A DNA stretch of 64,000 nt from Persicobacter psychrovividus (GTDB lineage: Bacteria; Bacteroidota; Bacteroidia; Cytophagales; Cyclobacteriaceae): NCBI RefSeq assembly GCF_036492425.1, contig NZ_AP025292.1, positions 2,356,001 through 2,420,000 of the forward strand, written 5' to 3'. The translations under genes and the position numbers were made by a program. Positions 35,207 to 44,700 of this stretch are shown in pieces; the stretch's first letter is position 1, and every line of letters begins with the position of its first letter. The notes beneath the pieces are model-generated. The model saw nothing but the letters and a program-made list of their open reading frames with translations, did no database searches and was not told where the DNA came from.

Positions 35207-35320
35207 ATATTTTTTTGTTAGAATACCGTAAAATTCAAGGCAGAAATTTAAGTATTTAGGCCGTCCTATCCTATGACTCCACCCAATAATTAAAAATTAG
35301 CCCGCCCCCCTTCCGCCCAC

Positions 35321-35395
35321 TGAAAATTTTCATTTTCCTAACAATCAAAGGGTTCCAACAATAAAAATCGTAATTTTTACACCCAAATATTTGGG
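35321..35395. promoter_or_regulatory. Two palindromes upstream of the permease gene
   Basis: TGAAAATTTTCA (35321-35332) and CCCAAATATTTGGG (35382-35395) are perfect palindromes in the 426-base gap between the permease and ACT-like genes. They could be operators. No function can be assigned; the remainder of 35207-35490 is AT-rich and shows nothing else. Confidence 0.3.
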
Positions 35396-35495
35396 GAATA
35401 AAAAATTCCTCCCTAAATTACCTGCATACAAAAATTCACATGATTTTTATGCTTTCGACACCAAATAATATGGTCATTAAACAACGCTTAAACTA

Positions 35496-35601
35496 CTCTA
35501 TGTATCGCATTAGAGAAGGATTATCGTCATGACCGTGAATTTGTATCGAGCATAAACGAAAAGTCCTTCTCTCCGTAAAATGAGTGAAGGACTTTTTTTT
35601 A
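35496..35601 (+). promoter_or_regulatory. Attenuator-like leader with mutually exclusive hairpins
   Basis: Four segments overlap. CTCTA (35496-35500) can pair with TAGAG (35511-35515). AGAGAAGGA (35512-35520) is the exact complement of TCCTTCTCT (35564-35572), an antiterminator. AAGTCCTTC (35561-35569) pairs with GAAGGACTT (35586-35594), followed by a T-run to 35601, a terminator. Forming one excludes the next. The element ends 32 bases before the ACT-like gene. Short frames MYRIREGLSS (35500) and MTVNLYRA (35529) lie inside, without a telling codon run. Alternatively this is a ~105-nt terminated small RNA. Confidence 0.55.
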
Positions 35602-35632
35602 TACCCCCATTAATATATTAAATGCAATTAAA

Positions 35633-35974
35633 ATGGAAAAGCAATTTTGGATTACCTTGTTCGCTGACAGCAGCGATGAAACTTTAGCCCAAATCACCAC
35701 TGCATTTGTAGGAAAATCAATCAATATTGGTCAGCTCCGAGCGCAGTCAAGCCTTTTGCCTACTTTAATGCAATATGACATCGAGGTCTCGGTCAAGCCC
35801 GAAGCCTTAAAAGACCTGAAAAAAATGCTTAACAACGCTTCTACAGTACACAAACTACTGACCTATGAAGCCAAAGACAGAAATGCACCAAAAATTAAAG
35901 ACAAAATCAAAGACACCCTCAAGACAGTAGCGCGTAGGAAACAATCCTACCTCAACATGAGGGTTGGCGCCTGA
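35633..35974 (+). CDS. Small ACT-like domain protein
   Basis: A 113-residue protein. Residues 4-80 (FWITLFADSSDETLAQITTA, then SINIGQLRAQ and MQYDIEVSVKPEALKDLKK) have the beta-alpha-beta-beta-alpha-beta rhythm of an ACT domain. They recall the first domain of acetolactate synthase small subunits. A basic C-terminal tail follows (KIKDKIKDTLKTVARRKQS). No ilvB is nearby, so an amino-acid-binding regulatory role is inference from fold pattern alone. It is preceded by the attenuator-like leader and followed by an HsdR_N-type gene 40 bp later. Confidence 0.6.
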   Translation: MEKQFWITLFADSSDETLAQITTAFVGKSINIGQLRAQSSLLPTLMQYDIEVSVKPEALKDLKKMLNNASTVHKLLTYEAKDRNAPKIKDKIKDTLKTVARRKQSYLNMRVGA

Positions 35975-36014
35975 TTTTTGGGCATTCGCCAAATCTTATG
36001 CAACTTGCACCCCG

Positions 36015-36458
36015 ATGATGGAAAAACTAAATTTACCCTCCTTCCCTTTTGAGATTCGGGAAGCATCGGGGCGCAAGTTACTTTTTGACCCCCTTCGTAA
36101 AAAAGAGGTCGTCCTTACTCCTGAAGAATGGGTAAGGCAACACTTCGTACAATACCTTATCCAACAATGCCAATACCCCTCGGCGCTTATTTCAATGGAA
36201 AGCGGCCTGAAATACCACGGCATACAAAAACGCTCAGACATCCTGATTTATGACCGCAATGGCGCTCCGTTTCTGTTGGTAGAATGCAAAGCACCGAAAA
36301 TCAAGCTCGACGCCAAAGTGGTACAACAAGCCGCAACTTACAACCAAAGCCTGCGCGCCCCTTACATCGCGATTACCAATGGCTTACAACACGGCTGTAT
36401 GCACTGCACCCCCGAAGGCAGCAAATGGATCAGCGGCTTTCCTCCCTTTCCAAAATAG
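36015..36458 (+). CDS. HsdR N-terminal-domain (PD-(D/E)XK-like) protein
   Basis: A 147-residue protein of the stand-alone type I restriction enzyme R-protein N-terminal family (HSDR_N_2). The nuclease-like core is KRSDILIYDRNGAPFLLVECKAPK, cited here as Asp in RSDILIY and ECK in LLVECKAPK. It ends TNGLQHGCMHCTPEG. It lacks helicase and specificity domains and there are no hsdM/hsdS genes. It is thus a conserved Bacteroidota housekeeping protein rather than a restriction system. The ATG at 36015 is preferred over the TTG at 35964, which overlaps the previous gene. Confidence 0.85.
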   Translation: MMEKLNLPSFPFEIREASGRKLLFDPLRKKEVVLTPEEWVRQHFVQYLIQQCQYPSALISMESGLKYHGIQKRSDILIYDRNGAPFLLVECKAPKIKLDAKVVQQAATYNQSLRAPYIAITNGLQHGCMHCTPEGSKWISGFPPFPK

Positions 36459-36512
36459 CCAAAATTATTGCGCCTAATCGGCAGTCAGATTTCAATTAAC
36501 GGATTAATTTTT

Positions 36513-36520
36513 TACCTTTG
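36513..36520 (+). promoter_or_regulatory. Candidate -7 element for dnaN
   Basis: TACCTTTG fits TAnnTTTG and lies 74 bases before the dnaN ATG. The -33 region (ATTTC) is a poor match. Confidence 0.45.
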
Positions 36521-36593
36521 AAGTTCCCCAAATACATTGGGAAAGTATCGCCCATCCGAGGGCATTATCTTGCAATTTTAACCCTGCACATAT

Positions 36594-37724
36594 ATGAAAT
36601 TTATTGTTTCTTCTTCTTCATTGTTGAAGCAATTGTCCAAAATTCATGGCGTCGTTACCACTAATCCCGTGGTGCCAATTTTGGAGAATTTTTTGTTCGA
36701 AATTGATGGTGAATCAGGAAAACTGACGGTAACAGCATCTGACTTGCAATCTTCGATGATCACGGAGATTGAAGTGAATGCTCAGGAGAGTGGCAGTATT
36801 GCTATTCCTGCAAAAATCTTGTTGGACACCCTGAAAAACCTTCCTGAACAGCCTGTAACTATTTCAGTTGATGAAGAAACATCAGGTATTGAAATCAGTT
36901 CTGAAAACGGTCTTTATAAACTTACTGGAGAGAACCCAACGGACTTCCCCCGCACCTCAAGTGTAGAGGGTGGCCAATCTATTGAGCTTTCTGGAGAAGT
37001 GATGAGCCGCGCGATCAACAATACGCTTTTCGCTGCTGGAACGGATGACCTTCGCCCTGCGATGACAGGCGTTTACATGAATCTGAATGCCGAAAACATT
37101 ACTTTCGTAGCCACTGATGGCCACCGATTGGTACGTTACCGCCGTTCAGACATCGAGGGGGCTTCAGAGGCATCCATCATTCTTCCTCGTAAGGCATTGA
37201 ACTTGTTGAAATCGACTTTACCAACTGATGAAACTCCAGTAACGATCGAGTTCAACGATGCTAACGCATTCTTTTCTTTCAACAATCTGCGTTTGATCTG
37301 CCGATTGATTGATGAGCGTTTCCCTGATTATGAAAACGTGATTCCATTGGATAACCACAATGAGATGACCATCAATCGTGCACAATTCCTGAGCACGTTG
37401 AAGCGTTTGGCCATTTACGCCAACAAAACCACCAACCAGGTGCGTTTGTCGATCAAAGGAAATGATCTTGCAGTTCATGCGGAAGATTTGGACTTCTCGA
37501 ACGAAGCCAACGAAACTTTGGCTTGTCAGCATTCAGGTGAGGACATCGATATTGGTTTCAATGCAAAATTCTTGATTGAAATGCTGAACAATGTCAATGC
37601 CACGGAAGTAACTTTCCAATTCTCTCAGCCTAACCGCGCAGGATTGATCGTCCCAACGGATCAGGATGAAAACGAAGACTTACTGATGTTAGTAATGCCA
37701 GTAATGTTGAACAATTACTATTGA
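36594..37724 (+). CDS. dnaN: DNA polymerase III beta subunit (sliding clamp)
   Basis: A 376-residue clamp with three repeated domains, beginning MKFIVSSSSLLKQLSKIHGV and ending in the conserved DENEDLLMLVMPVMLNNYY (hydrophobic C-terminal region). Motifs such as RPAMTGVYMNLNAENITFVATDGHRL mark domain 2 (cited as RPAMTGVYMN and FVATDGHRLVRYR). It forms the ring that tethers polymerase III to DNA. It is not linked to dnaA here, as is normal in this phylum. A strong terminator follows. Confidence 0.97.
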   Translation: MKFIVSSSSLLKQLSKIHGVVTTNPVVPILENFLFEIDGESGKLTVTASDLQSSMITEIEVNAQESGSIAIPAKILLDTLKNLPEQPVTISVDEETSGIEISSENGLYKLTGENPTDFPRTSSVEGGQSIELSGEVMSRAINNTLFAAGTDDLRPAMTGVYMNLNAENITFVATDGHRLVRYRRSDIEGASEASIILPRKALNLLKSTLPTDETPVTIEFNDANAFFSFNNLRLICRLIDERFPDYENVIPLDNHNEMTINRAQFLSTLKRLAIYANKTTNQVRLSIKGNDLAVHAEDLDFSNEANETLACQHSGEDIDIGFNAKFLIEMLNNVNATEVTFQFSQPNRAGLIVPTDQDENEDLLMLVMPVMLNNYY

Positions 37725-37746
37725 TCGGAAATTGAAAAATAAAGAA

Positions 37747-37782
37747 AAAAGGCTGTTGAATAGATTTCAACAGCCTTTTTTT
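37747..37782 (+). terminator. Terminator of dnaN
   Basis: GGCTGTTGAA (37751-37760) pairs with TTCAACAGCC (37766-37775), followed by a seven-base T-run. Confidence 0.9.
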
Positions 37783-37963
37783 GTGGGGAGTGGGCTTCAT
37801 GTTTTTTTGACCATGATTTACATGACTAAAAGGATTACCGTGATTTTTTTTGCTTTACATATCTCGAGTTTCTTTGATCCAAGCGACTCTTTTGAATTAA
37901 TGATGATAAATTACTTTCCCCCTGACAATATTGTTTGTTGCTTAAAACCAATATTGAGCATAG

Positions 37964-38449
37964 TTACTTAATCAACCTCGCATAAATATGAGCATACACA
38001 CAGGAATTATCTACCCCACGATCCACTCTAACATCTAAAAACTGATCAGCAGAAGGCTTCAATTCAGATACAATCCTTAACAGTTCTTCCATTAAATTTT
38101 GCTTTGTGTTGTATTTTCCATGATCCTCATATTTGACATTAGACTGCGCACCAAGCGGGTTTACGACCAATTCAGAAGGGGTTATTTTAAACTGTATAGG
38201 ATCGTCAATCATCTCCTCTCCCATAATTTCTCCCTCTTCAAAAAATTCAGCAGCAAAGACATCAACCACCTCTACTATTGGCATTTCCTCAAGGTCAATA
38301 TGTGTAGTCATAAACCCTTCGGGTAATTCAAAATTATCCCAATCAATCCCTGAAATCTCGATTTCCTCTTGTACCGCTTGTTTCTCAGCACAAGCACCTA
38401 CGCTGAACAATATTGAAAACAGACCAATAAATTTAAGTACTTTCATCAT
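37964..38449 (-). CDS. Acidic lipoprotein of unknown function
   Basis: A 161-residue protein with a signal peptide and lipobox SVGAC (Cys20). The mature part is strongly acidic (EEIEISGIDWDNFELPEGF, FFEEGEIMGEEMIDD). A more regular C-terminal portion follows (LLRIVSELKPSADQFLDVRV). It is probably lipid-anchored in the envelope. No family recognised. It is a lone gene bordering the mobile-element remnant region. Confidence 0.72.
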   Translation of the reverse strand: MMKVLKFIGLFSILFSVGACAEKQAVQEEIEISGIDWDNFELPEGFMTTHIDLEEMPIVEVVDVFAAEFFEEGEIMGEEMIDDPIQFKITPSELVVNPLGAQSNVKYEDHGKYNTKQNLMEELLRIVSELKPSADQFLDVRVDRGVDNSCVYAHIYARLIK

Positions 38450-38549
38450 GTAGCTTGTTGGTTATCTACTCAAGATAAGCAAGTTGTACTTCTTATTCGC
38501 TACTGAAAAAACAAAAACCTTACATATAAAACATCATCCTTTTACCCCA

Positions 38550-38935
38550 GGGGCTGTCGCAGAACTCTAATCTAAAATCACCTTACAGAATTTTATGCTG
38601 TTGGGCACGGGCGAACCCAATGTCATTAAGTTAAGCGCATTATCCTGTAGAAACGTTATTTTTAACGTCTAATTCAATGGTGATTTTATAGGTTTCCTCT
38701 TAGATTTATTCAAATTGTTACGTGAGTCGTTAAGAATAACGCCTCTACGAGCATTTCAAATTTAGACCTGTGTCCCTCAAAATCCTTAACTTAATGACAT
38801 TGCGGGCGAACCCACGTGTTCGCCTGAAGTTAGCGTGCAAAATGACTATTTAGGTTATACTCATGGGGCTGACCCTGCCAGATCCGAATATTATTTGATG
38901 ATATAAATTACAATTCAAGTTATGCAACAACCCCC
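38550..38935. mobile_element. Outer MITE-like element or decayed IS remnant
   Basis: The 670-base gap between the lipoprotein and secreted-protein genes has no coding frame. GGGGCTGTCGCAGAACTCTAA at 38550 is an imperfect inverted match of the sequence ending in GCAACAACCCCC at 38935, whose reverse complement reads GGGGGTTGTTGCATAACTT. About 18 of 26 aligned positions agree, with one gap. These resemble insertion-sequence ends. No target duplication or transposase is visible. The unit is interrupted by the inner element at 38619-38803. Confidence 0.45.
38619..38803. mobile_element. Inner MITE with 17-bp inverted ends and 10-bp target duplication
   Basis: AATGTCATTAAGTTAAG (38619-38635) and CTTAACTTAATGACATT (38785-38801) are a perfect 17-bp inverted repeat. 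A second inverted pair lies inside: 38647-38669 and 38726-38748, 23 bases with 4 mismatches. The direct repeat GGGCGAACCC flanks it (38609-38618 and 38804-38813), a plausible 10-bp target-site duplication as made by IS4-type transposases (family link is inference). At ~185 bases with no ORF it must be non-autonomous. Confidence 0.65.
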
Positions 38936-39121
38936 GCTGTATTGGAGTTTAGGCTCATCAACCCTACCCCATTACATTTGAATATATCAGACTCGCTGAC
39001 AAAGAAGCATTGTCAGAATGCCCAAAAAAAAGCATTATGAGCTGCTTACTTAGGATTGATCGGAGTATTTAACTATTTTCACCCACTAAAATTACACCAT
39101 CACATCAACCTATTTAAGACC

Positions 39122-40900
39122 ATGAGACATCCAGGGATTATTTTACTCCTGTTGCTTTTCACCATTAATTCCGCAGTCGCTCAAGAGGCTCCTACTGAAT
39201 TATATTATCAATTGATCCAAGGCCAATATCCAGTAACTGCAGATGCTTTGGAAAATTACGAAGAAACCTCTTTTCATGAGGCTTCGATGGGTTTCAATTT
39301 TGCTGAAAGGGAAGTGCCTGCAATCCTATATTCCAGTTCTTATGACTATCCCGTCAATCTTAGCATCGAAATCCCTAAAAAGAAAGCACATTTCAAGGAC
39401 CCTTACCGGAACACCAAGTTTAAGATCAAAACTGATGAAATCGATAGCATTTGGGCGGGAGAACGTAAGATCGTTACCTCAAAAGAAAAAATCATTATAG
39501 GGAATAGTCAAACGCCAAAAATGTATTTGTTATTTGAGGATGAGAAAGTCGCTGATATGCAGCTATACAAAACCTTTAACAACGACCTGATCGCTTGGGG
39601 TGGCACTCACTTTTACAATGTTCAAGTTAATAAGGTATGGCATAAGGCTGGCCTTCGGAAGGTTTTTGGAAATGTCCCCGTGCTTGAGGAAAGCTTGAAG
39701 GAAATGAAAAAAATTGAGATTAATAACCTTGCGCATTGGATCAAAGTTTCGGACTACCATCATGCTTCGAAAAGCAATGGCTATTTATATTTTGATCAAA
39801 AGGGTATCCGTACCACAGACCATAAAAATTACCACCTGAAAGCGAAAGTTAAGGAGGTTATACCGAATCTTTGGGAGCTTGAATACTATAACCAGCAGGA
39901 TGTTTTGGTTAAAACTGCCACCTACAGATTTAATGTCAGTGAGCAGGTCAAAACCCTTTGGGAAAACATCATAACAAGTGATCACCCCTCCAGCCAAAAC
40001 GCTTTTTCTGATCCACAAATTTCTGACAAAGAGCTAAGAGCACTAAAGCAGAAAACAGAACAAAGCAAATGGCATGAATCTTCAGCCAACCAATACGAAA
40101 CGCAATTGATTGGTGAGGTCAAATACTTCCGCCCAGATGGCAGTCTCCGAAAGGTGTTTATTCCTGTACCCTCTACAGCAACAAAAAAAACGTTGAAAAA
40201 TTACCCTTTCGACAAAGACACCTACATTACTTATTTCCCAAACCATCAACAAGCGCATTACACTTACCAAATCAAAAATGGAAAGGTCAGTTTCATCAGT
40301 GTCAAGGATTCTCTCGGAAACGAAAAATTAAACGAAGAAGGCGCGGGAATCGAAACCCTGTGGGATCCCTTAGCCAAGAGAAAAATCCGACGAGAGTTTA
40401 GTCGGAAACATTTAACCAAAAGCTTCTTCATGGGAGATGACAAAAAATACATTTCTCAAACCTTATGGCCCAAACCGCTAAATCTTGAATTTGACACAAA
40501 GAAGGTCGAATTAGACCCTGATTTATATACCCACCTACTAAAATCACCTTCTTTTTTGGCAAAAGTTACCTTCGGAAAAGACCTTAGGGTGAAGGACCTT
40601 CAGTTAGTCGGTGCACCAGAAGCCCCATTTTGGGAAAAACAGCTGACTCCTGCATTAATTAAGCAATTCAAGAAAAAGAAAATAAGCATCTATAATAGTA
40701 ACCCCACTGCTGAAGAGACACGAGTGATTGTGAGGATAAACTTTTATTCAGATGTTTTCACCATACAACGCTCTTATTGGGATTTACTGATGAACCAATC
40801 TCAGGATATGATGATGATGCAACTTCAGCAACAACAATTCCATCAAATGATGCATCAACAAACGATGCAGAACATCCAACACAGTATGCCTAAATTTTAA
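39122..40900 (+). CDS. Large secreted protein of unknown function with Met/Gln-rich tail
   Basis: A 592-residue protein with a clear signal peptide (MRHPGIILLLLLFTINSAVAQ). The ATG at 39122 is chosen over the TTG at 39056 because it directly precedes that signal. The mature part is rich in Lys, Tyr and Asn, with many short beta segments. One stretch (YFRPDGSLRKVFIPVP, GKVSFISVKDSLGNEKL) recalls MORN-like or TonB-C-like pieces, but no family is certain. The last 40 residues are striking: QDMMMMQLQQQQFHQMMHQ. The gene is more AT-rich than its neighbours and lies next to mobile-element remnants. Confidence 0.68.
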   Translation: MRHPGIILLLLLFTINSAVAQEAPTELYYQLIQGQYPVTADALENYEETSFHEASMGFNFAEREVPAILYSSSYDYPVNLSIEIPKKKAHFKDPYRNTKFKIKTDEIDSIWAGERKIVTSKEKIIIGNSQTPKMYLLFEDEKVADMQLYKTFNNDLIAWGGTHFYNVQVNKVWHKAGLRKVFGNVPVLEESLKEMKKIEINNLAHWIKVSDYHHASKSNGYLYFDQKGIRTTDHKNYHLKAKVKEVIPNLWELEYYNQQDVLVKTATYRFNVSEQVKTLWENIITSDHPSSQNAFSDPQISDKELRALKQKTEQSKWHESSANQYETQLIGEVKYFRPDGSLRKVFIPVPSTATKKTLKNYPFDKDTYITYFPNHQQAHYTYQIKNGKVSFISVKDSLGNEKLNEEGAGIETLWDPLAKRKIRREFSRKHLTKSFFMGDDKKYISQTLWPKPLNLEFDTKKVELDPDLYTHLLKSPSFLAKVTFGKDLRVKDLQLVGAPEAPFWEKQLTPALIKQFKKKKISIYNSNPTAEETRVIVRINFYSDVFTIQRSYWDLLMNQSQDMMMMQLQQQQFHQMMHQQTMQNIQHSMPKF

Positions 40901-40901
40901 T

Positions 40902-40944
40902 AAAAAAGTCCCCTGAGAAAATGAATCTCAGGGGACTTTTTTTT
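40902..40944. terminator. Bidirectional terminator
   Basis: AAAGTCCCCTGAGA (40905-40918) pairs with TCTCAGGGGACTTT (40925-40938); A-run before and T-run after serve both the secreted-protein gene and the convergent NYN gene. Confidence 0.9.
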
Positions 40945-41728
40945 ACTTCCGACGCTTCCTGAGCGCCCTGACATAAACATGCTTAACATTCTTATCGTTA
41001 CTGGAGGCACGCTCATCGACTTCAAAATAATCTGAGAGAAATTTCATCATATTCATCAGCTTGCGGAAACCATAGTTTCGAGGATCAAAATCTGGTCTTT
41101 GCTTATTGAGCATCGATCCAAATTCTCCGAGGTTTGCCCAGCTTGAATCATCGGAAACATCATCAATTGTTTTCCGCAGAAGTGCCAACACTTTCCCATC
41201 GATTCGCTTGATCGAGGTCGCTGAATCCTCATTCTTGGACGTAGCCCCCTGATCATTGTCATTCTCATCTTTCGAGGATTCCTTCTGACGCAACACTTCC
41301 AGGTACACAAATTTATCACAAGCGATAATGAACGGCTTGGGAGTTTTCTGTTCCCCAACGCCCATCACCCACATGCCGGATTCCCGAAGTCGGGTGGCCA
41401 AACGGGTAAAATCACTGTCACTGGAAACAATACAAAAACCATCCACGCTTCCAGAATACAGAATATCCATTGCATCGATAATCATGGCGGAGTCTGTCGC
41501 ATTTTTTCCCTGAGTGTAACCATATTGTTGCACAGGACTGATGGCATTTTCCAAAAGGACATTTTTCCATCCCCCCAAATTGGGTTTGGTCCAATCTCCA
41601 TATATTCTTTTAGTGGTTAAGCGTCCAAAACGAGCGATCTCCGCCATCATCTCCGTCACATAGTTAGACGACACATTGTCGGCATCAATCAGGACCGCTA
41701 AGTCCCTGTCTTGTTTTTCTTTTTTCAT
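40943..41728 (-). CDS. NYN-domain (LabA/DUF88) protein with C-terminal OST-HTH/LOTUS domain
   Basis: A 261-residue protein. The N-terminal NYN (PIN-like) nuclease domain has VLIDADNVSSNYV, KRIYGDWTKPN, KNATDSAMIIDAMD and VSSDSDFTRLATRLRESG, with the acidic active-site residues in place. A charged linker (about 150-170) leads to an OST-HTH/LOTUS-like RNA-binding domain (LGEFGSMLNKQRPDFDPRNYG). It probably binds or cleaves RNA in the cytoplasm. It lies 6 bp after the MBOAT fusion gene on the same strand, so it is co-transcribed with it. Confidence 0.88.
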   Translation of the reverse strand: MKKEKQDRDLAVLIDADNVSSNYVTEMMAEIARFGRLTTKRIYGDWTKPNLGGWKNVLLENAISPVQQYGYTQGKNATDSAMIIDAMDILYSGSVDGFCIVSSDSDFTRLATRLRESGMWVMGVGEQKTPKPFIIACDKFVYLEVLRQKESSKDENDNDQGATSKNEDSATSIKRIDGKVLALLRKTIDDVSDDSSWANLGEFGSMLNKQRPDFDPRNYGFRKLMNMMKFLSDYFEVDERASSNDKNVKHVYVRALRKRRK

Positions 41729-41734
41729 AAAAAT

Positions 41735-44700
41735 CTAAAACTGAAAATAAATAAAGGGATGAACATCTGAAGAAGTCACTTGCCAAACACACCACATCAC
41801 AAAGGCGAGCGTCAGTGCTCTTCCCCATACGGGAAAAATACTCAGCGTATGCTTAAATCTGTTTTCCCAACGGTTGGGAATCAGGTGTGTCAGGTATCCA
41901 AGTATAATTAAGCCAAAAACCTCCTTATATCCCATAATTACGACAGGAATTTGCTTCCAGGTCGTATCTGTAAAAATTCTACTGATCACGGTACTTGCCT
42001 GGGCGAAACTTCCTGCACGGAAAAACACCCACGCCAAACATACCCAGTGGAAAGTATATAATTGCCCGAGGGAACGGGTTACGGCATTTGATGGCAGCCT
42101 CCAATAGGTCTTTACCAGCCTTTCAATAGCCAGCACCACCCCGTGCATTGTTCCCCACAATACAAAATTCCATGATGCCCCATGCCACAATCCACCGAGA
42201 ATCATGGTCAGCATCAGGTTAATATAAGTTCTGACTGTTCCATTTTTATTCCCCCCGAGCGGAATATACAGGTAATCCCGAAGCCAGGAGGAAAGAGAAA
42301 TATGCCAGCGTCGCCAAAATTCCGTCAGGCTGAAAGCATTATAGGGCGTCCGAAAATTCTCTGGCAACTGAAAGCCCATCAGCAATGCTATACCAATGGC
42401 CATATCCGAATACCCTGAAAAGTCGCAATAAATTTGAATGGCGTAACCATACACGGCCATCAGGTTTTCAAAACCAGAATACAGGGTCGGCTGGGTAAAC
42501 ACCCGATCCACAAAATTTACACTGATATAATCGGAAATGATGGCCTTTTTGATCAGTCCACCGATAATCAATGTCAGGGCGATGGTCATTTGGCGCTTAT
42601 TCAGGCTGATCTTCTGTCGGATCTGAGGAATAAAGTCTGCTGCCCGAACGATAGGCCCCGCCACCAACTGCGGAAAGAAGGTTACGAAAAACATAAAGTC
42701 TCCGAAAGACTCCGCAGGTTTCATTGATTTACGATAGAGGTCAATTGAGTAACTCATCGTCTGAAAGGTATAAAATGAAATACCTATGGGCAGAAAAATG
42801 TTGGCATGAGCAATATGGCCTCCCGCAATAGCGTTCACACTATCGATAAAGAAATTGGTATACTTAAAATAACCCAACAAGCCGAGATTAACAATGACAC
42901 TGAGTGCGAGGTACAACTTCCGCTGCTTCGGATCGGTGACCTTATAAAGCTTATTCCCGATATAATAATCCACTATGGAAGAGAATATCAGGAGCACAAA
43001 AAAGATCCCGCTCGATTTAAAATAGAAGAAAAGGGAAAAAATCGTTACATATATCACCCGAAAAGAGTGAATATGCTCCCACTTCAGATAAATGGCATAG
43101 AAGAGGATGAACAGGATCAGAAACAAGCCAGAGTTAAACAGTAAAGGGCGTGTTTTCTGATAGGTAAATACCGATGAAATCGCCGACCAATTGACCTGAT
43201 CAAAGTTTGGAAGGCTGAAAAGTGCCGCCTCCCCTTTATCTTCAGCCACCTGTTCTTTCCTGATTTTCTGAAGGAACTCAGGAGTCAGGTATTGGCCATC
43301 AATCGGCATGGCATCCTTCACATCCAGCCCTTTCGGCGGTAACAGCAACTCCCCACCCGATTGTTCATAGGCACGAATCATTGCCTGATAAAAGCACCTT
43401 GCCTGAATACGGTAGCCTCCAGCAGAAAAATGCACATAATCGCGGCTATAACCTGCTTTTTTCCATGCGCGAATGCCGTTCTCGCCACCCATCACAGCCC
43501 ACCAGTCCCAATAAGCAACACGCTGCTCATTTGAAATTTGGAGCATGGCATCGTGTACCGCTTTCACGCGAGGGTTGTAGCGCTTTTTACTTCCCCGACC
43601 GATATAACTGTCCGCAGGAGTGGTTAAAATAATGGACGCTTCAGGGTGATATTTTCGGATCTGCCCAATGAAGTGGCGCATATCATCTTTGTACTCTACC
43701 ATCGTGTAGGATGGATCGAAACATTCATTGGTGCCCATGGAAAGGACATACAGGTCGGAAGGCAATTGCCCGAGCTGCTCAAAAAACAATGGATAGCGAT
43801 TGTAATCTCGGAATTGCGCACCATTAGCGCCCAGCATACTGTAAACAATACCCTTAGCCTGAGAATCTTCCAGATAGAAGCCCGTAAATACCGACTCCTG
43901 CTGTTGGGTGTTTTTCTTAAACCCCTGCAGCAAACACGCCTGCTGAGGACTGTCCCAAGAAAATACCTGCATTCCAACGCCAAAATGCTGTGCTTTCACC
44001 TTCGCCCAGACAACATCATCACTTTTCAGTCTTGACACTGCCGATGGCTGATCGCCATTTTTTACCACTAATTTTTGCCCAGCGCGAATCATGGTTTTTC
44101 GCCCCATGCCATTCCATTGCTGAAGGTGCGATACCCGCACACCATATTTTTTAGCAATAGACGACAGGTTATCCCCTGAGCGCACTTTATGATACACTTT
44201 AGTCGGTGCCGCAATATATTTTTTCTCCGTAGCCGCCTGCGCTTTGGCTACTCCAACTTTAAAATCATAGGCCCGATCACTGGGTTTGGCAAACACCCAC
44301 AGGCGATCGAAATGCCGAAGGCTGTCCTGTAATTTTAAGTTGATCTGATAGAAGTCAGAAGTACTTTTAATGCTATGTCCCGAAACTCCGGTTTCCTGCA
44401 CAGGTTTCCGCAGTGAATTTCTTTTGCCTTTCCAACGGATATTTGAGCTGTACTTTACCGCTGAAGGTCCGTTGGTATGCGATAAGCGATAGGGAAAACT
44501 TGCTCCCCAGCCGCCATCACCAAAAGTCCCCTGCATCAGGTTACGCACCTCTCCACTGAAAAAGTCCGCCTGAATATGGCTGTCCCCGATATGAAACACG
44601 CGGACTTTATCCCGCTGGTCAGCCTCCAGCCCACTGAGTTTCTTCAGAAACGGACGAATATACTGCGCATTACCTATACTGTCTGCGGCTTCATTCAGTA

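Noticed and set aside
36015-36458. Restriction-modification system suggested by the HsdR_N domain
   Set aside because: No helicase domain, no hsdM or hsdS nearby; the stand-alone protein sits among housekeeping genes.
37732-37971. 79-codon plus-strand frame after dnaN
   Set aside because: It begins inside the dnaN terminator hairpin and runs into the convergent lipoprotein gene; composition is that of non-coding AT-rich DNA.
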